This document shows positions 9,217-18,178 of a stretch of 64,000 nucleotides of DNA, in pieces. The first letter of the stretch is position 1. The number at the start of each line of letters is the position of its first letter. The notes beneath the pieces were generated by a model, which was not told the origin of the DNA, searched no databases, and was given only the letters and a program-made list of their open reading frames with translations. Both the position numbers and the translations under genes were made by a program. The stretch covers positions 5,876 through 69,875 of the forward strand of contig CAVUGU010000031.1 of the NCBI GenBank assembly GCA_963741055.1. Reading direction: 5' to 3'. The DNA is from Bog-756 sp963741055 (GTDB taxonomy: Bacteria; Actinomycetota; Acidimicrobiia; Acidimicrobiales; RAAP-2).

Positions 9217-10422
9217 GTGACCAGGGCTGACACCACCGATCGGCCCGTCCCCGACGATCGAGCCGGGTCGGCGACGACCAACCTGACCGTGGACGCGGTC
9301 CGCGCCGCGCTGCACGGCGTGGTCGACCCCGAGCTCGGCGCCGACATCGTCGAGCTCGGCATGGTGACCGACCTGTCGGTCACGGGTGGCGCGGTGGAGG
9401 TCGAGATCGCGCTCACCGTCGCCGGCTGTCCGCTGCGAACCCAGATCCACCAGGACGTGGAGACCCGGGTCGGCTCGCTGCCAGGAGTCGAGTCGGTGTC
9501 GGTCCGCACCGGGGTGATGGACCCGGACCGGCGGAAGGAGGTCATGGCCAGGGCGCGCTTCCTCGCTCGTGACGCGGCGCCGGCGACCGACATCCCCGAC
9601 ACGGCCCGGGTGGTCGCGGTCGCCTCGGGCAAAGGAGGCGTCGGCAAGAGTTCGGTGACGGTGAACCTGGCCGTCGCCATGGCACGCCGCGGCCTGACCG
9701 TCGGGATCCTCGACGCGGACATCTGGGGTTTCTCGGTTCCGCGCCTGCTCGGGATGGAGGGGGACATCGAAGCCCGCGACAAGAAGATGGTGCCGCTCGA
9801 GCGACGGGTCGGCGACGGGATCCTCCGCGTGCTCTCGATGGGATTCCTCGCCGACGAGGAGAACGCGATCATGTGGCGCGGCTTGATCCTCAACCGGGCG
9901 GTCCAGCAGTTCGTCGAGGACGTGCACTGGGGCGATCTCTCCTACCTCCTGATCGACATGCCACCGGGCACCGGGGACGTCCAGATGGGCCTCGCTCGGA
10001 TGCTGCCGCGCACCGAGGTCGTGATCGTCACCACTCCGCCGGTCGCTGCCCAGAAGGTCGCCGCCAGGACCGCGGACATGGCTCGCAAGGGCTACCTCCG
10101 AGTTGCGGGCGTGATCGAGAACATGAGCGACTTCACCTGCGAGCACGGCGAGAGCTACGCCCTGTTCGGATCCGGAGGCGGTGAGCGTCTGGCGACCGAC
10201 ATCGGCGTCCCGCTGATCGGCCGGATCCCACTTCATCCCTCGGTGAGTGCAGGCGGCGACGCCGGTACGCCGGTCGCCCTCGACGAAGGACCGCTGCGAG
10301 CGGTGTTCGACGAGATCGCAGAGACCGTCGTCACGACGATCGCGCCGATCACCGCCATGGACGGGTGTAGCGCGAGGCTCCTCGAACGAGTGGAGGCCGC
10401 CGTCGAGGCCGGGGAGCCCTGA
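9217..10422 (+). CDS. mrp: Mrp/ApbC family Fe-S cluster carrier ATPase
   Basis: A 401-residue P-loop ATPase used in Fe-S cluster transfer. Residues 25-105 form a MIP18/DUF59 domain (VDPELGADIVELGMV, AGCPLRTQI). The ATPase follows with the deviant Walker A GKGGVGKSSVTVN, DADIWGFSVPRLLG, and IDMPPGTGDVQ. The usual C-terminal Cys-X-X-Cys is reduced to one cysteine (DFTCEHGESYALFG), which may alter cluster binding. The start is GTG 9217; upstream sequence in the same frame is open but looks non-coding. Confidence 0.9.
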   Translation: MTRADTTDRPVPDDRAGSATTNLTVDAVRAALHGVVDPELGADIVELGMVTDLSVTGGAVEVEIALTVAGCPLRTQIHQDVETRVGSLPGVESVSVRTGVMDPDRRKEVMARARFLARDAAPATDIPDTARVVAVASGKGGVGKSSVTVNLAVAMARRGLTVGILDADIWGFSVPRLLGMEGDIEARDKKMVPLERRVGDGILRVLSMGFLADEENAIMWRGLILNRAVQQFVEDVHWGDLSYLLIDMPPGTGDVQMGLARMLPRTEVVIVTTPPVAAQKVAARTADMARKGYLRVAGVIENMSDFTCEHGESYALFGSGGGERLATDIGVPLIGRIPLHPSVSAGGDAGTPVALDEGPLRAVFDEIAETVVTTIAPITAMDGCSARLLERVEAAVEAGEP

Positions 10423-10450
10423 GCCGGCAGATCTTCGAGAAGGTCGGAGT

Positions 10451-11351
10451 TCAGACGATGCCGAGCTCCGGACCCCACACGGTCCGGGTGGCCTCACCGA
10501 GGTCGGGGTCGAGCTGTGCGCCGGTCGCATCGAGGTCGGCCCGGGCCTCCTCGTAACCGGAGTCGCCCGGGCGCAGGATCACCAGGTTCCCGTCCTCGAA
10601 GAGGACGATCGGGAGGATCGTCTGGACTTCGGTGACACCGGATGCCCAGGCCATCACCTCGTCGGTGGACGTGCAGCCGGCGATCGAGGTGAGGTTGGCG
10701 ACCGTCGGCGGAAGCAGGACCGTCTCGAGGGCGGCGTGACGTTCGAGCGCCTCCTCCGGACGCACCCAGTCGGTCGCGATGGTCTCCCCGGCGTCGTGTC
10801 GGGCGGTCTGCCCGAGTGGCGCCGCAGTGATGAAGAACCGGGTGTCGTACCGGCGCGGCGAGACCTCCGGCGTGATCCAGTGGCTCACGTAGTACATCTC
10901 GTCGGCCGCGAGGACGAGGCCTTCGTCATGGCAGATCTCCGGGAGGGTCGTGTGCCCCTCGATCAGCGCCCGTCGTCGGCGCTCGAACCTCGCCGCGGTC
11001 TCGGGGTCGGAGGTGTCGAGCAGCTCGCCGGCGCCGGAGCCGTCCTGGTGACGCCCGACGAGCACGCCGGACTCCTCGAAGCACTCGCGTAAGGCCGCCA
11101 CCCAGAAGGCGAGCCCGCACTCGTCGACGCCGAGCAGACTGCTCGCTTGCTCGTCGCTCCTTCCGCGGCAGAGCGCGATCGCCTCTGACGAGCGATCGGC
11201 GGGGTCGAGCGACCCCCCGGGGAAGACGTACGCACCGGCGACGAACTCGGAAGCGAGGTTGCGGCGCAGCATGCACACCTCGACGCCGGGTGGGCGCGCT
11301 GACGTCGCGGACGAGCATGACCGTCGCGGCATCTCTCGGAGTGACGACCAT
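10451..11351 (-). CDS. Nudix hydrolase family protein (one frameshift)
   Basis: A protein of about 300 residues with a Nudix core: EVCMLRRN, AGAYVFPGGSLDPAD and the helix AALRECFEESGVLVG. It resembles the long actinobacterial NUDIX proteins related to acyl-CoA diphosphatases; the substrate is unknown. The N-terminus MVVTPRDAATVMLVRD from ATG 11351 is one frame away from the rest, with the shift near 11295. It is convergent with mrp (28-base gap). Confidence 0.75.
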
Positions 11352-11402
11352 CGGATGCAGGCTACCGCCAGTGTCTCGACAGCCACTCGGGCGCTCCGCG
11401 GT

Positions 11403-12356
11403 TCACGCAGGGTTCACGCGGGCGCGGGCGGTCGTGTCGCGTCCGCGCGCGTCGACCAGCGCGCTGATCACCAGCTCGCGAAAGGCCGCGGGGTCGGCGA
11501 TCGGCCAGGCGTGCGGACCTTCGATCACCACCCCTTCCACACCGGCGGCGCGGCGAAGGTCGTCGAAGGCCGAGCGCGGGACCAATCCGTCGCGATCGGA
11601 CCACGAGACCGAGACCGGGATCCCCGAGTCGGCGATCGACCGGACCTCCTCGACCAGGTCGGCCCGGCGGATGAACTCGCCGGCGCGGATCATGCCGAGC
11701 GGGTTGACCAACAGATTCATCGCGAAGTCCTCGAGCAAGGTCGGGAGCAGGCGGAACCGCCGCGGCGTCGAGAGCAGGTCTCCGGTGAAATGGCGGGTCC
11801 AATCCCAGAACGGGCGCTGCACCATGGTGCGGACCTCGTTCGGGAACAGAGCCCAGGTCGGGCTCCCGACCGCGTTGGCCAGCAAGAGGGAGGCCACCCG
11901 GTCCGGCTGCGCATGAGTGAACGCGGTGGCGACGCCACCTCCGAACGAATGGCCGGCGACAAGAGCGACCTTCTCCTCGCCGACCGCGTCGAGGAAGCGG
12001 CCGACCCACCGGCCGTAGCCGGCGAAGCTCCGATCCTCCGCGTCGAGCTCGGTCGTCCCGCCGAACCCGGGAAGCGAGGGCGCGTACACACGGCAGCCGG
12101 CGTCGGCCATGGCACGGATCGCCTCGCGGTACGAGTTGGGTCGCAGACCCCATCCGTGAAGGAAGATCGCCCGTGGCCCTTGCCCGACCACCGCGTAACG
12201 AACCCGGTGCCCGTCGACGCTGGTGGTACGCCACGCGAGGAGAAGCGGGTCGGCCAGGGGAGTGGCCGAGGGTGGCGACGGCTCGGCGCGTTCCGGCGAG
12301 GGATCGGTCCCGACGAGCTTCTCTGGCTCGGCGTGCTCTTCCGGCTCGGCCAACAT
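11403..12356 (-). CDS. Alpha/beta hydrolase
   Basis: A 317-residue alpha/beta hydrolase with the oxyanion motif FLHGWGLRPNSY, the nucleophile elbow GHSFGGGVA, a late Asp in SWSDRDGLVP and a His in EGPHAWPIAD. The first 45 residues are Glu/Pro-rich and probably disordered. ATG 12356 was taken as start; no clear ribosome site is visible. The substrate cannot be predicted. Confidence 0.85.
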   Translation of the reverse strand: MLAEPEEHAEPEKLVGTDPSPERAEPSPPSATPLADPLLLAWRTTSVDGHRVRYAVVGQGPRAIFLHGWGLRPNSYREAIRAMADAGCRVYAPSLPGFGGTTELDAEDRSFAGYGRWVGRFLDAVGEEKVALVAGHSFGGGVATAFTHAQPDRVASLLLANAVGSPTWALFPNEVRTMVQRPFWDWTRHFTGDLLSTPRRFRLLPTLLEDFAMNLLVNPLGMIRAGEFIRRADLVEEVRSIADSGIPVSVSWSDRDGLVPRSAFDDLRRAAGVEGVVIEGPHAWPIADPAAFRELVISALVDARGRDTTARARVNPA

Positions 12357-12554
12357 CGGCGGAAAGTGTAGGGTCCTCGGCTTTCGACAGGGTCCATCGT
12401 CGCTCACACGCTCGCCCGGCCGCCGATGCCCTGATGGGGGGCGGCCCGATCCCATCTGCCCTGGCAGTCGGATTACTCTCCTTCGGAGGAGCGGACGAGG
12501 ACCGGACCGACCCGAACCGGCCCGACCGTCGACGAAGCGGAGACCTCCCGAGTC

Positions 12555-13652
12555 ATGCCCCAGGAACAGAAGAAGCCCTCGACCGGCGGCAACAAGCCGA
12601 AGCCGCCGCCCGCACCGGCCAGAGGCAACCAGAGCGCAAGTGCGAAGGAACGCTCCAAGGCTCAGAGCCGCCCGGTCTCGACAAAGTCCCCCACGAGTAA
12701 GGCGGGGACCGCTGACGGCAAAGGCGGGAGAGCAAAGGGCGGGAACACGCCGAGGCCCGGTGCCCGGCCCGCTCAGCAAGCCACTCCCCGACGGTTCAGC
12801 GGAACGATGATCGCCTGGTTGTCGATCGGACTGGTGGTCCTCATCGTCGCCATCGTGGTGATCGTCAGCCAGCTCGGTGGCGGCTCCACCAACACGAGCT
12901 ACACGCCGACGACCCCGGCGCCGGCCTCGGTGGCCAATGCCGTGACCAACATCCCCGCTTCGGTCTACAACACCGTCGGGACCGGACCCTCGGGCACGGT
13001 GAACCCGCCGATCCTCATCCACGGCCACAGCCCGCTGGTGCTCGACGGCAAGAGCCCGTCGATCCTCTTCTACGGTGCCGAGTACTGCCCGTACTGCGCC
13101 GCCGAGCGTTGGGCCCTCACCGCCGCCCTCTCGCGCTTCGGGACCTGGTCGAACCTGGATATCACTGCTTCGTCCCAGACCGACGTCTACGCGGGGACCC
13201 ACACCCTGAGCTACCGAAGCGCGTCGCTCTCCAGCCCGTACATCAACTTCCACTCGGTCGAGCAGTACACCAACATCCCCGCTTCGGGCGGGAACGGCGC
13301 CTACACCGTGCTCCAGAACCCGAGCAAGGAGGAGGCGAAGGTCATCAGCACCTTCAACAGCCCGACCTACATCCCCGGTGCGCAGCAAGGTCAGATCTCG
13401 TTCCCGTTCATCTCCATCAACAACGTCGCACTCATCTCGGGTGCGAGCTACAACCCCGGGATCCTGGCCGGGCTGTCATGGACCGACATCGCGAACGGGC
13501 TCTCCAACCCGAGCAATCCCGCCACCCAGGCGATCGTCGGCACGGCCAACTACATCTCGGCCGCCATCTGCGCGAGCACGAAAAACGCACCCGCGTCGGT
13601 CTGCACGAGCTCGGGCGTGACGGCTGCGTCCAAAGCCCTCAAACTGAGCTGA
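12555..13652 (+). CDS. DUF929 family membrane-anchored thioredoxin-like protein A
   Basis: A 365-residue protein with a basic, Pro/Lys-rich cytoplasmic tail (1-85), one membrane segment (about 88-112, MIAWLSIGLVVLIVAIVVIV), and an extracytoplasmic DUF929 domain. The domain carries GAEYCPYCAAERW, a CPYC redox motif of thioredoxin type. Later cysteines lie in AAICAST and SVCTSS near the C-terminus. It is followed by a VKOR protein and a second DUF929 gene, so it probably forms a disulfide exchange system outside the membrane with VKOR as the membrane oxidase. Confidence 0.85.
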   Translation: MPQEQKKPSTGGNKPKPPPAPARGNQSASAKERSKAQSRPVSTKSPTSKAGTADGKGGRAKGGNTPRPGARPAQQATPRRFSGTMIAWLSIGLVVLIVAIVVIVSQLGGGSTNTSYTPTTPAPASVANAVTNIPASVYNTVGTGPSGTVNPPILIHGHSPLVLDGKSPSILFYGAEYCPYCAAERWALTAALSRFGTWSNLDITASSQTDVYAGTHTLSYRSASLSSPYINFHSVEQYTNIPASGGNGAYTVLQNPSKEEAKVISTFNSPTYIPGAQQGQISFPFISINNVALISGASYNPGILAGLSWTDIANGLSNPSNPATQAIVGTANYISAAICASTKNAPASVCTSSGVTAASKALKLS

Positions 13653-13676
13653 CCGGAACGACGAGGTCGGAAGGCC

Positions 13677-14171
13677 GTGCCCAGCCTCCGATGGCAACCC
13701 ATCGTCACCACACTGCTTTGCCTCTGCGGGCTCGGAGTGGCGACCTACCTGACGATCACCCACTTCGACACCCATCTGGCGCTGGCGTGCCCGAAGACCA
13801 CGACCTTCAACTGCGAGACGGTCACGACGAGCGCCCAATCGCACATCCTCGGGATTCCGGTGGCCGTGCTCGGCCTGTTGTATTTCGTCCCGATGCTGCT
13901 GCTCTGCCTGCCGGTCGCCTGGCGGTCGGCCGACCGTCGCATCCACCTCGCCCGTCTCGTGCTCGCGTCCATCGGAGTCGGCACGATCATCTACCTGATC
14001 ATCGCCGAGCTCTTCCTGATCAAGGCGATCTGCCTCTGGTGCACCTCGGTGCACCTGATCACGTTCATTCTCTTCGTCATCGTGGCGACCTCCTCGCCGA
14101 TCGTCCTCTCGCCGGGTTATGGGGACGGGGTCGTCCCCGCCTACGGGGTTGGGTCCGACCGGGGGGCCTAG
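13677..14171 (+). CDS. Vitamin K epoxide reductase (VKOR) family membrane protein
   Basis: A 164-residue protein with four or five membrane segments. It has the VKOR features: a periplasmic loop with FNCETVTTSAQSHILGIPVA (the Cys and the conserved Ser) and the CLWC active-site pair in IKAICLWCTSVH. VKOR proteins pass electrons from secreted thiol enzymes to quinone. It has no fused thioredoxin domain, so the flanking DUF929 proteins are the likely partners. The start is GTG 13677, 24 bases after the first DUF929 gene. Confidence 0.9.
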   Translation: MPSLRWQPIVTTLLCLCGLGVATYLTITHFDTHLALACPKTTTFNCETVTTSAQSHILGIPVAVLGLLYFVPMLLLCLPVAWRSADRRIHLARLVLASIGVGTIIYLIIAELFLIKAICLWCTSVHLITFILFVIVATSSPIVLSPGYGDGVVPAYGVGSDRGA

Positions 14172-14193
14172 CGGGCCACGCCGCCACCCTGCG

Positions 14194-15148
14194 ATGACGT
14201 CCTCCGTCACTGAAGACGGCGATCACGGAAGCGAGCGGGTGGCCGAGCCCGCCGCGACGACCGATCCCCCCACTGGCGCGACCGACCCGGCAGGCGCGAC
14301 AAGTCCGACCGGACGTGCCGCGTGGTTCGCGTGGGGCGTACTGGCGATCATTCTGGTCGGAGTCACCGTGCTCGTCGTCTACGCGTTGACCCGCGGCACG
14401 ACTCCGCAGGACGTGTCCCGCGCGCCGGTCACCTCGAGCGACATCCTCGCTTCGCTCTCTTCACTTCCGGCGAACGTGGACGACGCGGTCGGGACCGGTA
14501 CCGCCGCGGCGCCGGTCACCCCACCGGTACTCCTCAGCGGTCAGCCGCCACTGGAGTCGAACGGGAAACCCGAGGTCCTCTTCGTCGGTGCGGAGTACTG
14601 CCCGTTCTGTGCAGCCGAGCGGTGGCCGCTGATCCTCGCCCTCTCGCGCTTCGGACACTTCGGCGTCCTCCACAACGTGCAGTCGGCACCGAACGACGCG
14701 TTCTCCGGCATCCAGAGCTTCAGCTTCGCCCATTCGACCTACTCCAGCCCCTATGTGAACTTCACCGGAGTGGAGCTCTACTCCACCACCGTCGACGCAC
14801 AGGGTGGTTACGCAAAAATCGCCTCGCTCAACTCCGGCCAGGCCGCTCTACTCGCTCGTGACGGACCGCTGTCAGGGGCCCTCGGGGCATCGCCGATGCC
14901 CTTCGTCGACATCGACAACCGAATGGTCACCTCCACCTCGGGCATCAGTCCCGCCCTGCTGGTCGGAGAGTCACAGTCGGCGATCGTGAGCGCCCTCAGT
15001 CAGGCCGGTAACCCGATCGCGGAAGGGGTCGTCGCCGCGGCCAACCAGCTCACTGCCGGGATCTGCGAGGCGACCGGCGGGGAGCCGGGCAACGTCTGCT
15101 CGAGCAAGAGCGTGCGCGACGCGCAAGACCGCACTCGGCATCCGCTGA
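14194..15148 (+). CDS. DUF929 family membrane-anchored thioredoxin-like protein B (frameshift near C-terminus)
   Basis: A protein of about 317 residues and a paralogue of the gene two positions upstream. It has a short acidic/Thr-rich tail, one membrane segment (AWGVLAIILVGVTVLVVYAL) and a DUF929 domain with GAEYCPFCAAERW, that is a CPFC motif. The C-terminal cysteines are in AGICEAT and NVCSSKS. Reading on in frame would run across the WhiB gene; one shift near 15112 restores a short tail ending KTALGIR with TGA at 15146-15148. It is the third gene of the redox module. Confidence 0.85.
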
Positions 15149-15149
15149 C

Positions 15150-15413
15150 TCAGCCGGCGCGGCGCTCCGCCAGCTGCTTGCGCTCGACCTCGTTCAGCCC
15201 ACCCCAGATGCCGTGCGGCTCGTGGATACGGATCGCGTAGTCGAGACACTCGGCGCGCACCGCGCACGAGCGGCAGATCGCCTTCGCGCGATCCTCGCGC
15301 TGAAGCTTCTCTTCCTTGCGCTCAGCGTGTGCCGGGGGAAAGAAGATCTCCGACTGCGGTCCCCGACACGACGCCCTGAGTTGCCACGCTTCCGCCTGCT
15401 CCACTGCCCACAT
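15150..15413 (-). CDS. WhiB-like (Wbl) Fe-S transcription factor
   Basis: An 87-residue protein with four cysteines that bind a 4Fe-4S cluster (RASCRGP, AICRSCAVRAECL), followed by the Wbl turn GIWGGLNEVER and a basic end. Wbl proteins bind the sigma factor and act as redox or NO sensors. It is divergent from a pair of ArsA-like ATPases, the order seen for whiB4-Rv3680-Rv3679 in mycobacteria. The 189 bases between it and the ATPases contain no gene and should hold both promoters. Confidence 0.93.
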   Translation of the reverse strand: MWAVEQAEAWQLRASCRGPQSEIFFPPAHAERKEEKLQREDRAKAICRSCAVRAECLDYAIRIHEPHGIWGGLNEVERKQLAERRAG

Positions 15414-15602
15414 CCCCCTTTGGGCTCATCCTCCCGAAGGGAAGGTACTCGCACCGCGACGGCGAAACAAGGGGTCTGACCTGGGATTCCGGGCGTAACC
15501 ACACCTCCGGTCACTGCAGGGATGCAACCCCGGTAGCGGGACTCCGAGCGAAAGTCCCTCGCCATAGGGCCGCCAGAGCCGGACACTACGCTCGACGAGG
15601 TC

Positions 15603-16616
15603 ATGGACATCCGCGCCTTCTGCCTCCAGAGCAGGGTGCTCATCGTGGCCGGCAAGGGTGGGGTCGGCAAGACGACGATGGTCGCAGCCTTTGCGCACAT
15701 GGCCGCGAGCGCCGGGCTCTCGGTCCTCGTGGTCGAGCTCGAAGGGCGACCCGGGGTCGCATCGGCCTTCGGTGTACGCGACCCCCTCGGCTACGCCGGT
15801 TCGGTGCTGCGGGCGGCCGGCGCGTCGACAGGGTCGGAGCAACCCGACGACCGGGTGATCCCTCCCGGGACCGTCCAGGCGCGACTCATCACCCCGGACG
15901 ACGCGCTGATCGAGTACCTCGCCGACCACGGACTCCGACGGGTCTCGCGACGGCTCATGGCGACCGGGATCGTCGACCTGGTGGCGGGAGCCATCCCGGG
16001 GATCCGGGACATCCTGGTCCTCGGCAAGGTGAAGCAGCTCGAGCGGGGTCACGTGGCCGATCTCGTGCTCGTCGACGCGCCGGCGACCGGGCACACCATG
16101 ACCTTTCTCTCCTCGGCCGGCGGCCTTCTCGACGCAGCCAGAGGCGGCCCGATCCGGGCCCAGGCCGCCGACGTGGTCGAGCTGCTCTCCGATCCGGCCC
16201 GCTGCCAGGTCGCCCTGGTGACCCTTCCGGAGGAGATGCCGGTCAACGAGGCCGTCGACGCGGCGTACCAGCTCGAGGACAAGCTCGGGATCGCGCTCGG
16301 ACCGGTGATCGTGAACGCCTGCTACCCGGTGGAAGCCGGTCTCGACACGCCGGCCCCGCAGGCGGCGCTCGCGGCCGGGATCGACCTCGACGCCGAGCTG
16401 CTCTCGAGCCTCGAATCCGCACGGCGGTTCCGCACACGACGCCAGGAACTCCAAGAGGACGAGCTGCGCCGTCTCGCGCACGAGCTCCCGTTGCCCCAGC
16501 TACGGGTGCCGTTCCTCTTCACCGACTCGATCGGACCTGCCGAGCTCGAGACCTTGAGCGCGGCGCTGGCGGCGGGGATCGCCGCGCTGCCCGAGCCGGC
16601 TCCCGCGCCCCAATGA
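15603..16616 (+). CDS. ArsA/Get3-like ATPase, first of pair
   Basis: A 337-residue P-loop ATPase with the deviant Walker A AGKGGVGKTTMVAAF, switch-like VDAPATGHTMTFL and an A-loop region late in the protein. The family includes arsenite pump ATPases and Get3. No arsB-type permease is near, so an arsenic role is unlikely. It overlaps the next ATPase gene by 4 bases (ATGA) and the two probably work as a heteromer, as proposed for mycobacterial Rv3679/Rv3680. Its start and frame are clear. Confidence 0.88.
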   Translation: MDIRAFCLQSRVLIVAGKGGVGKTTMVAAFAHMAASAGLSVLVVELEGRPGVASAFGVRDPLGYAGSVLRAAGASTGSEQPDDRVIPPGTVQARLITPDDALIEYLADHGLRRVSRRLMATGIVDLVAGAIPGIRDILVLGKVKQLERGHVADLVLVDAPATGHTMTFLSSAGGLLDAARGGPIRAQAADVVELLSDPARCQVALVTLPEEMPVNEAVDAAYQLEDKLGIALGPVIVNACYPVEAGLDTPAPQAALAAGIDLDAELLSSLESARRFRTRRQELQEDELRRLAHELPLPQLRVPFLFTDSIGPAELETLSAALAAGIAALPEPAPAPQ

Positions 16617-17710
16617 CCCGGCCGGCTCCGATCGACCAAGTGGTCCGGGAGCGGTCCATCGTGATCTGTTGCGGATCCGGCGGCGTCGGCAAGACCACGA
16701 CCGCCGCAGCGCTCGCCCTGGAGGGCGCGCGACTCGGAAGGAACGCGTGCGTGGTCACCATCGACCCGGCGCGACGCCTCGCCAACTCCCTCGGCCTCGA
16801 CCAGCTCTCCAACCATCCCACCCGCATCGAGGGAGACTGGCCGGGCTCGCTCTCGGCGCTCATGCTCGACGCAAAGGGAACCTTCGACGATCTCGTGCAG
16901 CGGTACTCCGAGAGCGAAGAGCAGGCCGAGGACATCAAGGTCAACCGGATCTACCGCAACCTGACCGGCTCGCTGTCGGGCACTCAGGAGTACATGGCGA
17001 TGGAGAAGCTCTACGAACTGGTCGAGGAAGGCGGTTTCGACGTGGTGGTGGTCGACACGCCACCGTCGCGGAACGCGCTCGACTTTCTCGACGCGCCACG
17101 GCGGCTCACCCGTTTCCTCGAAAACCGGGTGTTTCAGGCGTTGATGAAGCCGACCAGGGCGGGCCTGAAGGTGATGGGCGTCGCGGCCAACGCGCTGCTG
17201 CGGACGATCTCACGGGTGGCGGGAGCCGACATCGTGCACGACGCGGTGGCGTTCTTCCAGGCGTTCGAAGGGATGGAGGAGGGGTTCCGGGTCAGGGCGA
17301 GCCGGGTGCGCGAGCTGCTCAGCCAGGAGGGAACCGCCTTCGTGCTCGTGGCCTCTCCTCGCCAGGACTCGGTCGACGAAGCCGTCCACTTCGCCGACAA
17401 GTTGACCGAGTCGTCGCTGTCGGTGACCGCGCTCGTCGTCAACCGCGTGCAGCCCCGCTTCGCCGACGATACCGAGCTCGCGACCGTGTCGCGGCTGGTG
17501 GGGACCGCGTCGGGGCGTTCGATCGACGACCTGGTCGAGAACCTGGCCGGCTATACCTCCGCCGCGGACCGCGAGGAGGAGGTCTATGCCGAACTGGTCG
17601 CCAGGGTCGCGCCGGCTCCGGTCTACCGGATCCCGCTCCTCAACTCCGATGTGCACGACCTGGCCGGCGTCGGCTCGATCGCGGATTTGCTCTTCGACAG
17701 CCGGGGCTAA
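16613..17710 (+). CDS. ArsA/Get3-like ATPase, second of pair
   Basis: A 365-residue ATPase with CGSGGVGKTTTAAALALEG, TIDPARRLANSLGL and VVDTPPSRNALDFLD, the diagnostic ArsA/Get3 motifs. A helical hydrophobic-rich middle (RTISRVAGADIVHDAVAFFQ) could form a client-binding groove; that is inference. It is translationally coupled to the first ATPase and followed within 10 bases by a receiver-domain gene. Confidence 0.9.
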   Translation: MTRPAPIDQVVRERSIVICCGSGGVGKTTTAAALALEGARLGRNACVVTIDPARRLANSLGLDQLSNHPTRIEGDWPGSLSALMLDAKGTFDDLVQRYSESEEQAEDIKVNRIYRNLTGSLSGTQEYMAMEKLYELVEEGGFDVVVVDTPPSRNALDFLDAPRRLTRFLENRVFQALMKPTRAGLKVMGVAANALLRTISRVAGADIVHDAVAFFQAFEGMEEGFRVRASRVRELLSQEGTAFVLVASPRQDSVDEAVHFADKLTESSLSVTALVVNRVQPRFADDTELATVSRLVGTASGRSIDDLVENLAGYTSAADREEEVYAELVARVAPAPVYRIPLLNSDVHDLAGVGSIADLLFDSRG

Positions 17711-17720
17711 TCTTTCCGCC

Positions 17721-18149
17721 GTGCCGTCCGTCCTGATCGCCAGCGACGCCCCCTCTGTGCGCGCGGAGGTCGCCGCGGTCGCCGGCACTCCGGAGCTGAC
17801 CATCCGCGAGGCGCGGTCGGGACCAGACGTCATGCGCGAGGTTGCGCGTTCCCTACCCGATCTGGTCGTGGTCGACCTGCAGATGGGCAACATGGGCGGG
17901 ATGGCGGTCTGTCTCGAGCTGCGCCTCGAGGAGTCCTACGGCAACCTCGAACACGTGCCGGTACTGATGCTGCTCGACCGGCGGCCGGACGTGTTCATCG
18001 CCCGTCGCTCGGGTGCCGAGGGCTGGGTGGTCAAACCGCTCGACCCGATCCGCCTGCGGCGTGCCGTCGCGGCGTTGCTGGACGGGGGTACGTACTACGA
18101 CGAGTCGTACCAGCCTCTGTCCGTCACCTCGGTCCCGAGCGGGACCTGA
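17721..18149 (+). CDS. Single-domain response regulator receiver protein
   Basis: A 142-residue receiver domain. The phosphoryl-accepting Asp is in LVVVDLQMGNMGG, the conserved Lys in WVVKPLDPIRLRRAV, and the N-terminal acidic residue in IASDAPS. There is no output domain; the C-terminal tail is short. GTG 17721 follows the ATPase gene closely, so it is probably co-transcribed. No partner kinase is seen. Confidence 0.82.
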   Translation: MPSVLIASDAPSVRAEVAAVAGTPELTIREARSGPDVMREVARSLPDLVVVDLQMGNMGGMAVCLELRLEESYGNLEHVPVLMLLDRRPDVFIARRSGAEGWVVKPLDPIRLRRAVAALLDGGTYYDESYQPLSVTSVPSGT

Positions 18150-18178
18150 GCCGGGCCACCTCCCGGTCTCAAGGGTCC

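Noticed and set aside
11403..13388. Hydrolase extended to about 660 residues
   Set aside because: The upstream part is antisense to DUF929 protein A, which has clear motifs. The hydrolase start at 12356 fits the family.
15603..17710. Arsenic resistance operon
   Set aside because: The ATPases are ArsA-like, but there is no ArsB/Acr3 permease, ArsR or reductase, and the Wbl synteny points to a different role.
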